NCBI RefSeq assembly: GCF_040412425.1
Contig: NC_089741.1
Span: 42,205,538-42,269,537 of the forward strand
Reading direction: 5' to 3'
Length of the DNA stretch: 64,000 nucleotides
DNA from: Macrobrachium rosenbergii
Taxonomy: Eukaryota; Arthropoda; Malacostraca; Decapoda; Palaemonidae
Shown here: one piece after another, positions 52,545 to 63,842 of the stretch
Numbering within the stretch: position 1 is the first letter of the stretch
Layout of the letters: the number at the start of each line of letters is the position of its first letter
Notes under the pieces: model-generated
The model's input: only the letters and a program-made list of their open reading frames with translations
What the model was told of the DNA's origin: nothing
Databases searched by the model: none
Translations under genes and position numbers: made by a program

Positions 52545-52855
52545 AATTCGTACCGTCCCTCCATCCAAGGGTCCATCTATCCATTAGGGCGTGTCCGTCA
52601 ACCCTTATTCGCCATTTCCGGCGCTAATTGATTCGGATAATGCCGGCCGGAGTCCCTAAAATGCATCGACATTTTTTTTTTTTTTTACAGGGCCGGGAGA
52701 GGTCCGTCCAACTGCTCTAAGCCGGGCGAGCGGCGGAGGATTGGGAGCGAGAATCGCCAGAGGGGATTATCCCTACAGTGACGTCAGTATTGGCGATATT
52801 CGCCACGATTCGAAAGAGTACGTGCGAGAACGTGAAGCCAGGGAGAGAGCATGAC
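52545..52855. other. GC-rich unique island
   Basis: Much higher GC than its surroundings, containing CGCCATTTCCGGCGC and GTGACGTCAG. A T-run followed by ACAG (about 52672-52690) looks like a splice acceptor with 55 open codons after it. No homology recognised. Confidence 0.4.
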
Positions 52856-52859
52856 AGAA

Positions 52860-52966
52860 TGTATGTATGTATGTATGTATGTATGTATATATATACATAT
52901 ATACACATATATATATACATACATATATATATATGTATATCAACTTATATATATATAAATATATAT

Positions 52967-53024
<58 letters not shown>
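52860..53024. repeat. (GTAT)n-(TA)n compound microsatellite
   Basis: Six GTAT units, degenerate TATACATA sequence, then about 58 bp of TA immediately left of the inverted tRNA-like pair. Confidence 0.96.
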
Positions 53025-53028
<4 letters not shown>

Positions 53029-53175
53029 TTCTGGCCACATCAGGGTCAATCGGGTCTTTCGACAGGAGGGCAAGACCGCCGCCAACCAAGCCACACATGA
53101 CTTGTGTGGCTTGGTTGCAGCAATCTTGTCTTTCAATTGAAAGACCTGGGTTCGATCTTCATGAGAATCAGAAAT
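53029..53175. mobile_element. Inverted pair of tRNA-like SINE heads
   Basis: The right half (plus strand) reads TGTGTGGCTTGGTTGCAGCA and CTGGGTTCGATCTTCATGAG, with A-box-like TGGCTTGGTTG and B-box GGTTCGATC. The left half is a diverged reverse complement of it. AAATTT sits at both outer ends, and (TA)n tracts flank the whole. Up to 70-bp arms could fold into a hairpin. Confidence 0.65.
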
Positions 53176-53205
53176 TTATTCTATTCTATACGTGATTGTG
53201 TGATG

Positions 53206-53500
<295 letters not shown>

Positions 53501-53669
53501 GATAAGGTAATTCGATAGCTTTCTTTTATATCACAGAAAATTTTGACTCTATGAATATCCACAATGGTATAATTTCTGTTTCAAGAAAACAGTTTGAATA
53601 TAATTTCTATTTTTTTTTAACACATGCAGTGAACTCCCTTCTTAACGATTAAAAAATCTTGAAACAAAG

Positions 53670-53769
53670 CAATGTAATGTAACTGATATAGTATTAGTGT
53701 CATGCAACTGCAAGATGAATGATTTCAGTCACTTTTGATGGGACGGTACAATTGGTAATAATAATAATA

Positions 53770-53825
<56 letters not shown>

Positions 53826-53920
53826 GTAATAATAATAATAACAATAATAATAATAAATAACTGATATATCACCAGGATCATTCAATTGCAAATTAGTATT
53901 TCAGTAATAATAATAATAAT

Positions 53921-53965
<45 letters not shown>

Positions 53966-54169
53966 TTTATGTACTGATATATCATCAGTATCATGCAATT
54001 ACAAAGTAATTATTTCAGTAATAATAATAATAATAATAAAAATAATAATAATAATAAAAACAGCATCATGACTATTTGATCATCTTTATTTTAACTTTTC
54101 ATATATTATCATTTAGATGCTACGTATCATCCACATCCACTAAATTCATAACGACTGAAATCTAATAAC

Positions 54170-54233
<64 letters not shown>

Positions 54234-54300
54234 GTAATGCACCTGATATATAATTAGTATCGTGCAATTGTAAAAATTATTTATTTCATTAATAATAATT

Positions 54301-54331
<31 letters not shown>

Positions 54332-54393
54332 TAATAATAATAATGTATCTGATATATCATCATTGTCCTGCACTTGCAAAATCAATCATGTCA

Positions 54394-54432
<39 letters not shown>

Positions 54433-54479
54433 TATCTAATATATCATCATTGTCATGCATTTGCAAATTGATTATTTCA

Positions 54480-54543
<64 letters not shown>

Positions 54544-54630
54544 CAGCATTATGACTATTTAATCATCTTTATTTTAAATTTTTTCATATATACAATTCAA
54601 ATGCTACGTGTCCACATCCACTAAATTCCT
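53670..54630. repeat. (AAT)n-anchored tandem duplications, about 6 units
   Basis: A ~50-bp segment of the type CTGATATATCATCA.T.TCAT, then GCAATTGCAAA.T..TTATTTC, then AGT is repeated about six times, each followed by an (AAT)n tract. A second segment (CATCTTTATTTTAA to CACATCCACTAAATTC) occurs at about 54070 and 54560. Confidence 0.88.
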
Positions 54631-55003
54631 CAGCGACCGAAACCTTCTGACAGAACGAGTCAGCGTCAAAAGTCGAGCAGGCGACGCACGCCTAATAAGG
54701 CTGCCAATGCCCAGGCGAGTCGGGCCAGAATAGTGTCTAAATCCAATTACGAAATTTACCTGCTAATTTGGGGAGTTACCTGTCCGTCGATCGATGTCGA
54801 TCTAATATTTATTTTTCGTTTTCTGTCTTGCGAAGGTGCAGTGCTTCGCGACCTTAAAACTATTCTCCTTGCATTTCAATATATTTTTTGTTTGTTTGTT
54901 GATTTATTGATTTATTTTTCTTTTTTGATAAGTGAGTGGGATTTCTTCTTTCTGTATTTCCCTTTATCTTCTGTTACTTCTTCCTGATGAACACCTTCAT
55001 ATT

Positions 55004-55208
55004 CTTTGGAAGCTTGAAATTCAAGTCAATGACCTCTTTTGTGGGCTGGTTTCATATGAATAGGTTTCATCTTCTGAATAATAATAATAATAATAACAAT
55101 AATAATAATAATAATATTAATAATAATAATAATAATATTCTTTGAAGCTTGAATTTCAAGTCAATGGCCCCTTTATTGACATTTCAATATAAATAGGTTT
55201 CATCTTCA

Positions 55209-55275
<67 letters not shown>
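55004..55275. repeat. ~130-bp duplication ending in (AAT)n
   Basis: TTCTTTG.AAGCTTGAA.TTCAAGTCAATG to AATAGGTTTCATCTTC, followed by (AAT)n, is present twice. Confidence 0.88.
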
Positions 55276-55279
<4 letters not shown>

Positions 55280-55448
55280 GAGCTGGAGCACTTTAGGTAA
55301 GTTCAGTTTAACTTCTATTGCAAATCTGTTGATCTAAGCAGTAAACTTATTTTAGCGCAGTTAGTCGACTTTTGGTAGTTACAGTCATGGCAGCGAGGGG
55401 CATGGGACTGTAGCCTCATCCCACAGATTTGGTGCAGACCGGAAAACT

Positions 55449-55450
55449 AA

Positions 55451-55521
<71 letters not shown>
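55449..55521. repeat. (AAT)n microsatellite
   Basis: About 24 AAT units. Confidence 0.97.
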
Positions 55522-55523
<2 letters not shown>

Positions 55524-55979
55524 TTGAAAAATGTGTATGGGTGATCAGCAAGATAGTTTTGAGCCCATCTCAGGCTGTATTTTCAGCGTTTGCTAACTAT
55601 CAGGTACATATTCACTGCTTAAATCACCTGAGATAAGATGAGTTTTCACACAATATACATACATACATACATATATATACATGTACACACATATATGTAT
55701 ATATATACATATATGTAATTTTTTCCAAAATTAGGCACAAATTAAGCCATAGACTTCAACCATCATATCCACTGCCTTATTTGCTTATTTTATAGAATAG
55801 GGGCGAGGAAATCCAATCATTGCCTCCTTCCTCCCCCTCAGCCATCATTAATAGTGATGACAGGTTCCTTTGCATTTAATGACCTTCGTAATTGGAACTC
55901 CCCCAGGGATCAAAACAAACGGAACTGTTTTGCAGTGACAGGAGAAATTGTCCTGTTATTTTAGTCTAGATTTACGGGA

Positions 55980-56140
55980 TTCTGTTTTTCGAAGAGCCTC
56001 AGGGCACCTTTGCACATACACATACACATATCGCACACACACACAAACACACAACAGAAAAGATGCAGCGGTGTTGGGTTGTCTAGTGAGCGAAGGTCGA
56101 AAGGCTGGTTTGGTTGTCAATGAAAAAAAACTGAAATCAT
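55980..56140 (+). pseudogene. LINE reverse transcriptase fragment (upstream part)
   Basis: Around 56062-56140 the plus strand reads DAAVLGCLVSEGRKAGLVVN followed by EKKLKS, the segment after the RT active site (GLxxNxxKTK) of non-LTR retrotransposons. It is separated from its continuation at about 56465 by a fragment of opposite polarity. Confidence 0.5.
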
Positions 56141-56144
56141 GAAC

Positions 56145-56462
56145 ATTCTCTCCTTTCTCTGCATCTTTCCCACTTCTAAGTGGGCGTCGATGTTCTGACA
56201 GCTTCCTTCCTCGACCTGGCTCAGTCCAAACATATCGTCCTCTGACAATTTTTGTCTCTCAGGTCTTCTCTAACTACATCCATTCACCTTCTTACTTCTT
56301 CGGTCTTGCTCTCTCTCCCACCAAGGCACCTCCATCTGCATCACTCTCACTCCCACATCTCTGTTGCTTTCTCATCACATGGCCACACCACTGCAATCTT
56401 CTTTCCTGGGCCTTCTTTGATAGTTCTACGACTTTGGTAGATCGTCTTATCCCCTTTGAAAT
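56145..56462 (-). pseudogene. LINE 3' tail inserted in opposite orientation
   Basis: The minus strand reads STKVVELSKKAQERRLQWCG and HVMRKQ, then, in shifted frames, matches to the CVREDLRDK, RGRW and EHRRP blocks typical of the C-terminus of LINE ORFs. It interrupts a plus-strand LINE copy, so it arrived later or marks an inversion. Confidence 0.6.
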
Positions 56463-56464
56463 CC

Positions 56465-57095
56465 ACGAATATGAATATTGAAAATGGGATTGTCTAATTG
56501 AAAACATGGTTATAAAAACAAGCGGGTAAGTTAAAATATTTAGGTACTTATTTGTTAAGGATGGTTCTCTGAGCACAGAATTTATGGAAAGATTAAAAAG
56601 GCTCATCAGGCAATGGGAATGTACAAATATTTCGAATAATATTAGTTTTCTGTGCATAAAAATCGGTTATAAGGTAATAGTTAGGAGTATTTTGATTTAT
56701 GGGCATGAGTCATGGTACAGTACAGTGACTGTATAATAAATTCTTAGCATTTGAAAATAAGTCACCCAGAAGAATATTAGGAATTAATTGGAAGGATAGG
56801 ATATCAAATAACAGATTTAGAGAAGTAACGGGGTGCAGCCAGTCGAAGAGTATGCTAGGTTCTCATGCTGGAAGTGGCTAGGCCGCTAGGCCATGTGTAT
56901 AGAAGACAGGGAATAGTACGAGACACACCAAGGTGGGTTGCCCTTGGTAGAAGAGGTAGAGGTAGGCCAAAGGAGACGTGGTTGAGGACAATGAGGCGGG
57001 AAGCAGGAGATGAGCATTGGGGGAGATCTTGAGGAGTTAGCCCAGGACAGAGTGCGGTGGCGTGAGTTCATCGAGGCCTTATGCCATCCCTGTAG
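56465..57095 (+). pseudogene. LINE 3' portion (RT thumb to C-terminus)
   Basis: The plus strand reads VKIFRYLFVKDGSLSTEFME, IVRSILIYGHESWYS, SPRRILGINWKDRISNNRF, GRRGRGRPKETWLRTMRREA and, after a frameshift, EELAQDRVRWREFIEALC. These blocks follow the order of non-LTR retrotransposon C-termini (YLGxxxxKDG, LYGxExW, RRILGIxWxDxISN, GRPxxTW). Several stops and shifts; dead copy. Confidence 0.7.
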
Positions 57096-57108
57096 TTGCC
57101 ACAGGAAA

Positions 57109-57109
<1 letters not shown>

Positions 57110-57179
<70 letters not shown>

Positions 57180-57206
57180 CGTGTGTGTGTGTGGAGAGAG
57201 AGAGAG
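57110..57206. repeat. (TA)n-(GT)n-(GA)n microsatellite
   Basis: Follows the LINE 3' tail directly, consistent with growth from a simple-repeat tail of the element. Confidence 0.96.
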
Positions 57207-57574
57207 TGTGTTTCTCCCTGTTGTTTATCCAGTTCAGTCGTGCCTAAAACACAGGTGTTTATCCTTCCATTTCTCAGCTCTTTTTTTTGAGGTTAAGTTG
57301 CTTTTACTTCCTGTCTATTTCCTCCTTGGCTGCGACCATGCAGTCAATCCTGGTGTACAGAAACCAGGGTTCTATCTCTATAATCTTAGTAAAGAAAGTA
57401 TCTTAACCACAAGAGTACGATTCCCCAATGCGCAAGCACGTAGGTGTATGTGTGATTGGGCGGGAGCGCGTTTGATTTTCCATGATTGGGAAAATGTGGT
57501 TTGAAATCATATACCTGATAGACGCGTCGTCACGGAAGTTATGAAAACATTGCGAAAGTGGCTCAGTAAATCCA

Positions 57575-57920
57575 CAAGAAAGTGGAGACGATAAGTGGTC
57601 GTCTGGTATTGTTTCAACATATCGGCCTAAATGCAAGGTGGCACATCAACCATTAACGTTCATAAAGAAAGTGGGGGTGATAAATGATTGTTTATTCGTC
57701 TCAAGATATCGGCCTAAATGCAAGGTGATACATCAATCATTAGCGTTCTTAAAAAAAGTGGGGATGATAAATGATTGTTTAGTTGTTTCAGGATATCGGC
57801 CTAAATACAACAAACAGCAATTGCTAACGTTAACGAAACGTGGATGGTAAATGATTGTTTGCCTGTTTCAATGTACCGTCCTATATACATCATGACACCT
57901 CAACTGCTGACGTTCATAAA
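57575..57920. repeat. ~86-bp degenerate tandem array, 4 copies
   Basis: Copies share AAAGTGG.G.TGATAAATGATTGTTT, ATATCGGCCTAAATGCAAGG and CATCAA.CATTA.CGTTC.TAA; the last copy is the most diverged. Confidence 0.85.
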
Positions 57921-58336
57921 TTTATTGCATTAGGGAAAGCTGTAAAGAACGCAAATAAGTAGAAAAGGGTTAGTTTTGTGAAAATATTTATATTAAACAT
58001 TATTTTTATGCGTTTAATACTTTAAGCATTGTAAGTATTTTTACTTCGTTGGTTTTCAAGTGTTTGTCACATCTTCCTAATATACGATAATTACCCCGCG
58101 TAAAAGTCATGAGCCAAATTCCTCTTTTCCCCCCAGACAAAAGTCGGGGAAATTATGTGAGCAAGAGAAGTTGATGTGATTAAGCTTCAAAAGCCCGTAG
58201 GACCAAAAATAACTTTCGGTCAATAAGAGCAACCCCCACCCCAATCTCACGATGACAAGCATAATGAAGCAAGAAGACGAAAATTACTGGAAGCGAGCGA
58301 AGTCAAATGCAGCTCCCTTAGAAGGGGGTGAGGTTT

Positions 58337-58706
58337 AGATGCCAGATAGCCTTTTGAGCTTCCATTAAAATTACTTTTTCTAAGCTTTTCGAAAGAAAGA
58401 TAAGTTAATGCTGGGAAAGAGTGTGAAGACAGTGAAACACATGTAAAGCATTACGTTTTGCGGGATAAGATATGTCGTGGTTTTAACGACAAGTAGATAA
58501 TTAACACAAGGAACACGTCTCAGGTGCCAGATAACAATTTGATCTTCCGTTAAAGTGACCGTTTCTAAGAGTTTCGAAAGAAAAATAAATTAACAAGAAG
58601 AAAGAACGTGAAGATACTGAAGTAGATATAAAGTATCACATTTAGTGAGATAAAATATGGCGTGATATTCAAGAAAAAAGTTGATAACTGACGCCAGGAA
58701 CTCGAT
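58337..58706. repeat. ~185-bp degenerate tandem duplication
   Basis: Copies share TGCCAGATA, TTCTAAG..TTTCGAAAGAAA.ATAA and GGGATAAGATATG/GAGATAAAATATG, followed by a run of AA(G)TTGATAA-type sequence. Confidence 0.75.
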
Positions 58707-59089
58707 TGCCACAAGTGTTGAGCAACCCGGAGCCAGGCCAGGTAGAGGAGGCGCTCCAGTGTGTAACAGGTGATAGTTCCGACCATGGAACGGTGCGCAT
58801 CGGACGTATCAGAGTGACCTCTGTCCTCTCCATTCCATTTTCAACCCTTTCCCGTCAGTTACCGCGTTGAAGTAAAGTGTCAGGTGGATTGTTAAGTCCT
58901 CAGTGGTTGTGGATACTCCAAGTGCAAGCGAAAAGGATAGTATTCAAACGCCTACGAGAGAAATCGAAAAAGTTCTTTCATGTGCTATGCTCCGCAGGTG
59001 ATGCCCAGAATTGATCAAGGTACCCGATCCCTCTCTTACGTTTTCTTTGTATAGTTCGAAAGTATGCCATCTCTTGGCTGTCGTTTAAT

Positions 59090-59670
59090 GCTGTTTCTTC
59101 CGCTTTTTTTTAACAGATTTCTGTCATTTTCAGGTAAATACACCACGAAAAGATACAGTGGTAAACTTTTTGTTTATTAGTACTAGGCGCATGTTTTCCC
59201 TTGGTGTGTGGGATGTTTGTAAACAATGTGAAATTCTTTAACAAAGAAGGATGGATAGATAATTCGTATCCTTTTCCTGTCATTCAATTCATTTCTTTTG
59301 CTAATTTCAATGCCTTTTAGTCAACTAAATACACTGTAAACAGACAATTCGTCAATAGGTTTAACGTTTTGTTTACTAGTATCATTATAGCTTTGCGTTT
59401 TGGTGCGTAGGATGTTTGTAAACACTACTAACCCACTTAAGAAAAACGGATAATTCGTATACTTTTCCTGTCGTTTCTTAAATTTCTTTACTAATTTCAA
59501 TGTCTTTTTGTCAGGTAAATACTCAGTTTAATAGACAATTCGTCAATACACTTGACTTTTTTTACTAGTGCTAGCCTACGATTATTTTTCCCCCTTGGTG
59601 TTGTAGGATGTTTGTAAACAATGCGAAACCTTTGAACAAGAAGGATAATTCGTATCCTTTTCCTGTCATT
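59090..59670. repeat. ~190-bp degenerate tandem array, about 2.7 copies
   Basis: Each copy has GGATGTTTGTAAACAATG, GATAATTCGTATCCTTTTCC and ACAATTCGTCAATA. The recurrent TGTTTGTAAACA is a small palindrome. Confidence 0.85.
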
Positions 59671-59855
59671 GTTGAGGCGATGGAGCGGCTTGCATGCTGC
59701 CGCTGTTGCAATCCGCCAATTATGTGTTTCGCATGCACGCTATACGATAGCGTATATCAATATAACGGTGAATTGGAAAGCTGTGTCTGGGTGAAAATGG
59801 TAGTAATTAATCCCAGGCTAAGTAACCGTGAAATGTTAGTTTTTTGTTTATATAT

Positions 59856-60320
59856 TAGGCCTAGGCGTGAGGTTGCTCTTTGAGACGATCTAAACAAATG
59901 TCAAATGACGCACACACAGGTGGTTACAATTGTCGCATTAAACATTTCGTTAAAATGGAGTAGGATTCTTACCATCTTAGGCCAGATATACCTGAAAAGT
60001 GTGTCTTTGTGTTCGTCTCTCTCTCTCTCTGCATTAGGCCTAAGCTTGAAGTTGTTTGCTGGAAGGATTCTCGAAGAATGTCTAAAAAAGCAATTCTAGG
60101 TGGTTATAAACGTCGTTAAAATGGAGTAGGCTTCATTCCATCTTAGGTTAAATATTCCTGAAAATTTCATATTTGTGTTCGTCTCGTATTTGTATTAAGC
60201 TAGGCCTATACTTGAAGTTGCTTGATAAAGGGGGTTACCTAGACGTGCCCAAAAACACACAACGTGATGGTTACCACTGTCGCATTAAATACATAATTAA
60301 AATGGAGTACCCTTCATACT
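59856..60320. repeat. ~185-bp degenerate tandem array, about 2.6 copies
   Basis: Copies share TAGGCCTA.(G)CTTGAAGTTG, GGTGGTTA.AA..GTCG.ATTAAA, TTAAAATGGAGTA and TTTGTGTTCGTCTC. Confidence 0.85.
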
Positions 60321-60353
60321 AAGGAAGCGTAAAAAGTAGTGTTGGGTGGGTGT

Positions 60354-60356
<3 letters not shown>

Positions 60357-60402
<46 letters not shown>
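60357..60402. repeat. (GA)n microsatellite
   Basis: About 22 GA units. Confidence 0.97.
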
Positions 60403-60405
<3 letters not shown>

Positions 60406-60969
60406 AGGGGGAGGGGCCGTTAAGAAGCCTTGGCGAGTAGTGTCTCGCCGTCCTCCGCCTCCTTCTTTCTTTTACCTCCGAAGGGGTTTTAGGGGTTAGG
60501 GCGTCACATGGGACGAGAAGGACCTCCCCAATTTCTTCTCGTTTCCTCCCTCTGACTGACAAACTTGACCTTCGTAGATGTGCGTTAGCTATTATTATGA
60601 CCGTAACGTTTACGCACGCGCCTTTGCGCTTTGTACATAGACCTTGCATGTGGTATGGTTACGGATTTAAATTTGTACAGCGAAATAACTATATTTTTAA
60701 AGTGAAATTACCGTATATGTACATTATATTCTGCGGTCTTTTCACAGCGAAATTACTTTATATAGTCAGCAGAATTTCCACAGCGAAACGATTTTAGATT
60801 TTGCAGCGGAATAAATGGTTCTAGGTCTGAGAATTTGCTGTAAGTGTCACGGGTGGTATATGATGTAAAAATGTAAAGTGTACTTTTAGATTTGGTTGAG
60901 GAACGTTAGCGAGAATAATTTTGTTGGCACCGGAAATATTCTAACCCTGAATTTTGAGCGTTATTTATG

Positions 60970-60972
<3 letters not shown>

Positions 60973-61036
<64 letters not shown>

Positions 61037-61053
61037 CTGTATATATATATATC
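60973..61053. repeat. (TA)n microsatellite
   Basis: TA tract with short AAT and CTG interruptions. Confidence 0.96.
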
Positions 61054-61245
61054 GTATCACCTAGGCCTAGGTGTGGTAACCACTTCTCAGCCCGGATACT
61101 TAATCACTGTCTTGTACAGCGTTTGCACTTTTCGTTCCCATGCAATATTTTAGATACTCTATGAATTCGCTAGCATTTTAGTTCACGTTAATAAGCATAT
61201 GCCTGTTTGCCTTTACCATGACAACCACTTTATAAATGGGCTATT

Positions 61246-61246
<1 letters not shown>

Positions 61247-61280
<34 letters not shown>
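61247..61280. repeat. (GT)n microsatellite
   Basis: About 17 GT units. Confidence 0.97.
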
Positions 61281-61282
<2 letters not shown>

Positions 61283-61529
61283 TATTAGAAAAAACTCTCT
61301 TCATTAATCCCTTCTCACATAAGAATGGTACTTCAAAGTATCAAAGATAGATACAAAACCCTAATTATTCTGCGGTGTGTCAAGTTTATTACAAAACACT
61401 ACCACTGTTTGTTGCAAGCTTCAATAACGCTAAATCCTCGTCTCACCTGGGCTTGGTACTAGCGTTAGAACTAAAAGGCTCATGACTGACTTTATATTGG
61501 TATTTATACCGGTTACACACCCACACATT

Positions 61530-61580
61530 AGATAGATAGATAGATAGATAGACAGATAGATAGACAGAGATTGATAGATA
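61530..61580. repeat. (GATA)n microsatellite
   Basis: TAGA/CAGA tetramers, the only clear tetranucleotide tract of this type in the window. Confidence 0.95.
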
Positions 61581-61589
61581 GACACAAAG

Positions 61590-62430
61590 ACAACTTTCCG
61601 GTTCTCAGAAAGCTTTTTGGGGATGAGGGTGCTAGTCCCATGCCCTTCTACGCACTTTCTGCAACCCACCGCAGTCAGGTAATTGTACCTAACTCGCTGC
61701 TCGAGTCAACAGAGTGACAGTGGAATTTACACGAAATGACACCCAAAACGGTGCCCACGGCTGGGATCGATCCTCGGTTTCCGGCAACAATAGTGAGGTT
61801 GCAAGCAACTACAAAAAACCAAAATACGAATAAAATCCCGCAGTATAAACTAACATCCGCAACAGAATTAAAATTACTCTAAAATAAAATCCCGCGAATA
61901 TACACGTTCTCACACGAAAATTCTTAGGCCTACGTCAAGGATGTCTTCCACTGATGCTTATAAAACACCGTAGCCTCATTAAATCATAACAGATTCAAAT
62001 TCAAAAGCTTTATTTCGGACACAAATGGCCATAGACGAAATTGAAAATAAGTATGAGAAATGATTATGAAAGAGATGTGAAAATTATGATGTGAATAGAT
62101 GTGGATTTATGAAGCTAAGTGATCCTTCATACTAAAAGGATATAGGCTATACATGCGAGTAAGCAACTTATTACTAACAGCCCGTTAGGTTCAGTCGTTT
62201 TTAAAGGAAAAATCTTCAGGTTTGCCTTAAAATGTAATCAATTGCCTGTTGTTCCTCCACTTCTTTAACTCATTTAAAGTAATCCAATAAAATCTAGTAA
62301 ACTACTAATCAAAATAAACACAAACCAACACGAATACATAATATAAAAAATATGTATAAAAAAAAAAAACAGACGCACCCGTAGGGCAGTCTGGCAACAA
62401 CGTACAAGTTCCCGCCTTTTTTTTTTTGTC
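61590..62430. other. Unassigned intergenic sequence
   Basis: No gene or known repeat recognised; one short GATCGATCCTCGG-type tRNA-like B-box stretch near 61770 is too isolated to call. Confidence 0.4.
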
Positions 62431-62631
62431 TTGTCTCTATAAGATGATTATAAAAATCTGACTCGTCCAGAAATAACCGATTCTGACCGGCCGAAGAATC
62501 CCGAATGTATACGAAGGTGGTTTGATTGGTTTATGAATAGATGTTACAAGATCAGTATTAGGAGGGAAGATTAATGTTACGGCCACAAATAGTAATGGTA
62601 TTTGACTGAATGTTGATTTGGGCTCTCTTCG

Positions 62632-62635
<4 letters not shown>

Positions 62636-62682
<47 letters not shown>

Positions 62683-62683
62683 G
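62636..62683. repeat. (ATT)n microsatellite
   Basis: About 15 ATT units. Confidence 0.97.
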
Positions 62684-63086
62684 GTATTAGTTGTAGTAAT
62701 CAGTGCTTGATAGTAAGATACGTTAAAAAAAGTCACATGCAGTTTAAACAGTAAAATGAATATCCACATGCAATAATAAAAATACTTAGGCCTATTGATT
62801 TATACGAGGCAAAACCGTCTTTAATATATTCAGCGAGGTTATTATAACATTTATATCAGAGACAAGAGAAGTATACTGAAATTACTACAGATAAACAAAC
62901 ACGCAAACAATTATAAAATAAACAAAGCAACAGAGAGGGGAAAAAAAAACTGTTAGTTCGGAGGAGGATTGCACACAAAGCCATTAGCAGTAATGCTTGA
63001 TGGAGTATCAACCTTGTGACATCAGTATTAACAACAGTGTGTGAAATGGGAGACATCCTGACGTCTCAGAAAAATGAGAGCGATGC

Positions 63087-63087
<1 letters not shown>

Positions 63088-63147
<60 letters not shown>

Positions 63148-63172
63148 TATTATTATTATTATTGTTATTATT
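63088..63172. repeat. (AAT)n-(ATT)n palindromic microsatellite
   Basis: About 20 AAT units switch directly to about 6 ATT units, so the junction is self-complementary. Confidence 0.95.
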
Positions 63173-63299
63173 AATATTTATAATAAACATCCACAGTTAT
63201 ATAGTAAATATATTATTATTTGTATAATTGTGGATAAATATTACACATTGTTTTTCACGAGATTGTGACACATCGTTTTCACGAGATTGTGAATTTCTT

Positions 63300-63350
63300 A
63301 TTATTATTATTATTGTGTGTGTGTGTGTGTGTGTGTGTATTATTATTATT
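63300..63350. repeat. (ATT)n-(GT)n-(ATT)n compound microsatellite
   Basis: GT tract flanked on both sides by ATT units; the same layout recurs at 63774-63842. Confidence 0.95.
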
Positions 63351-63771
63351 CAAGATATGCTGCACTCACGTCAAAAGATGTGCATAATAAATAATATGCA
63401 TAGTAAAAAAAAGAACCTTTAAAAGTAGACGATTGAAGATGTCTTGTTGAAAGTTATAACAATCTCTTAAGCTTCTTGGAAACCCTCATCCTTTTTTTAT
63501 CTGAAGAAGGAAACCCGATTTTGTATTTTTTTTTTTACCAACATATCGCATGGTTGACTAATAAGGTTTTTAATAATAATAATATAATTTTTTTTTGTCT
63601 ATTACAGTCATCCTATTGGACTGGGTGGTTTTTATAGTGTGGGGTTCCGGGTTGCATCCTGCCTCCTTAGGAGTCCATCACTTTTCTCACTATATACCCT
63701 GTTTCTAGGACCACACTCTTCTGTATGAGTCCTGGAGCTACTTCGGCATGTAGTTTTTCCAGATACAATAA

Positions 63772-63773
<2 letters not shown>

Positions 63774-63820
<47 letters not shown>

Positions 63821-63842
63821 GTGTGTGTGTGTATTATTATTG
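63774..63842. repeat. (ATT)n-(GT)n-(ATT)n compound microsatellite
   Basis: About 16 ATT units, TG repeats, then ATT units. Confidence 0.95.

Noticed and set aside
58860..59020. Possible first exon with ATGCCCAGAATTGATCAAG before GTACCC
   Set aside because: A 19-nt coding stretch before a mediocre donor, with no downstream exon recognised within the window.
59608..59883. 91-codon cysteine-containing open frame (MFVNNAKPLNKKDNSYPFPV...)
   Set aside because: Begins inside a degenerate tandem array whose other copies lack the frame; no recognisable homology.
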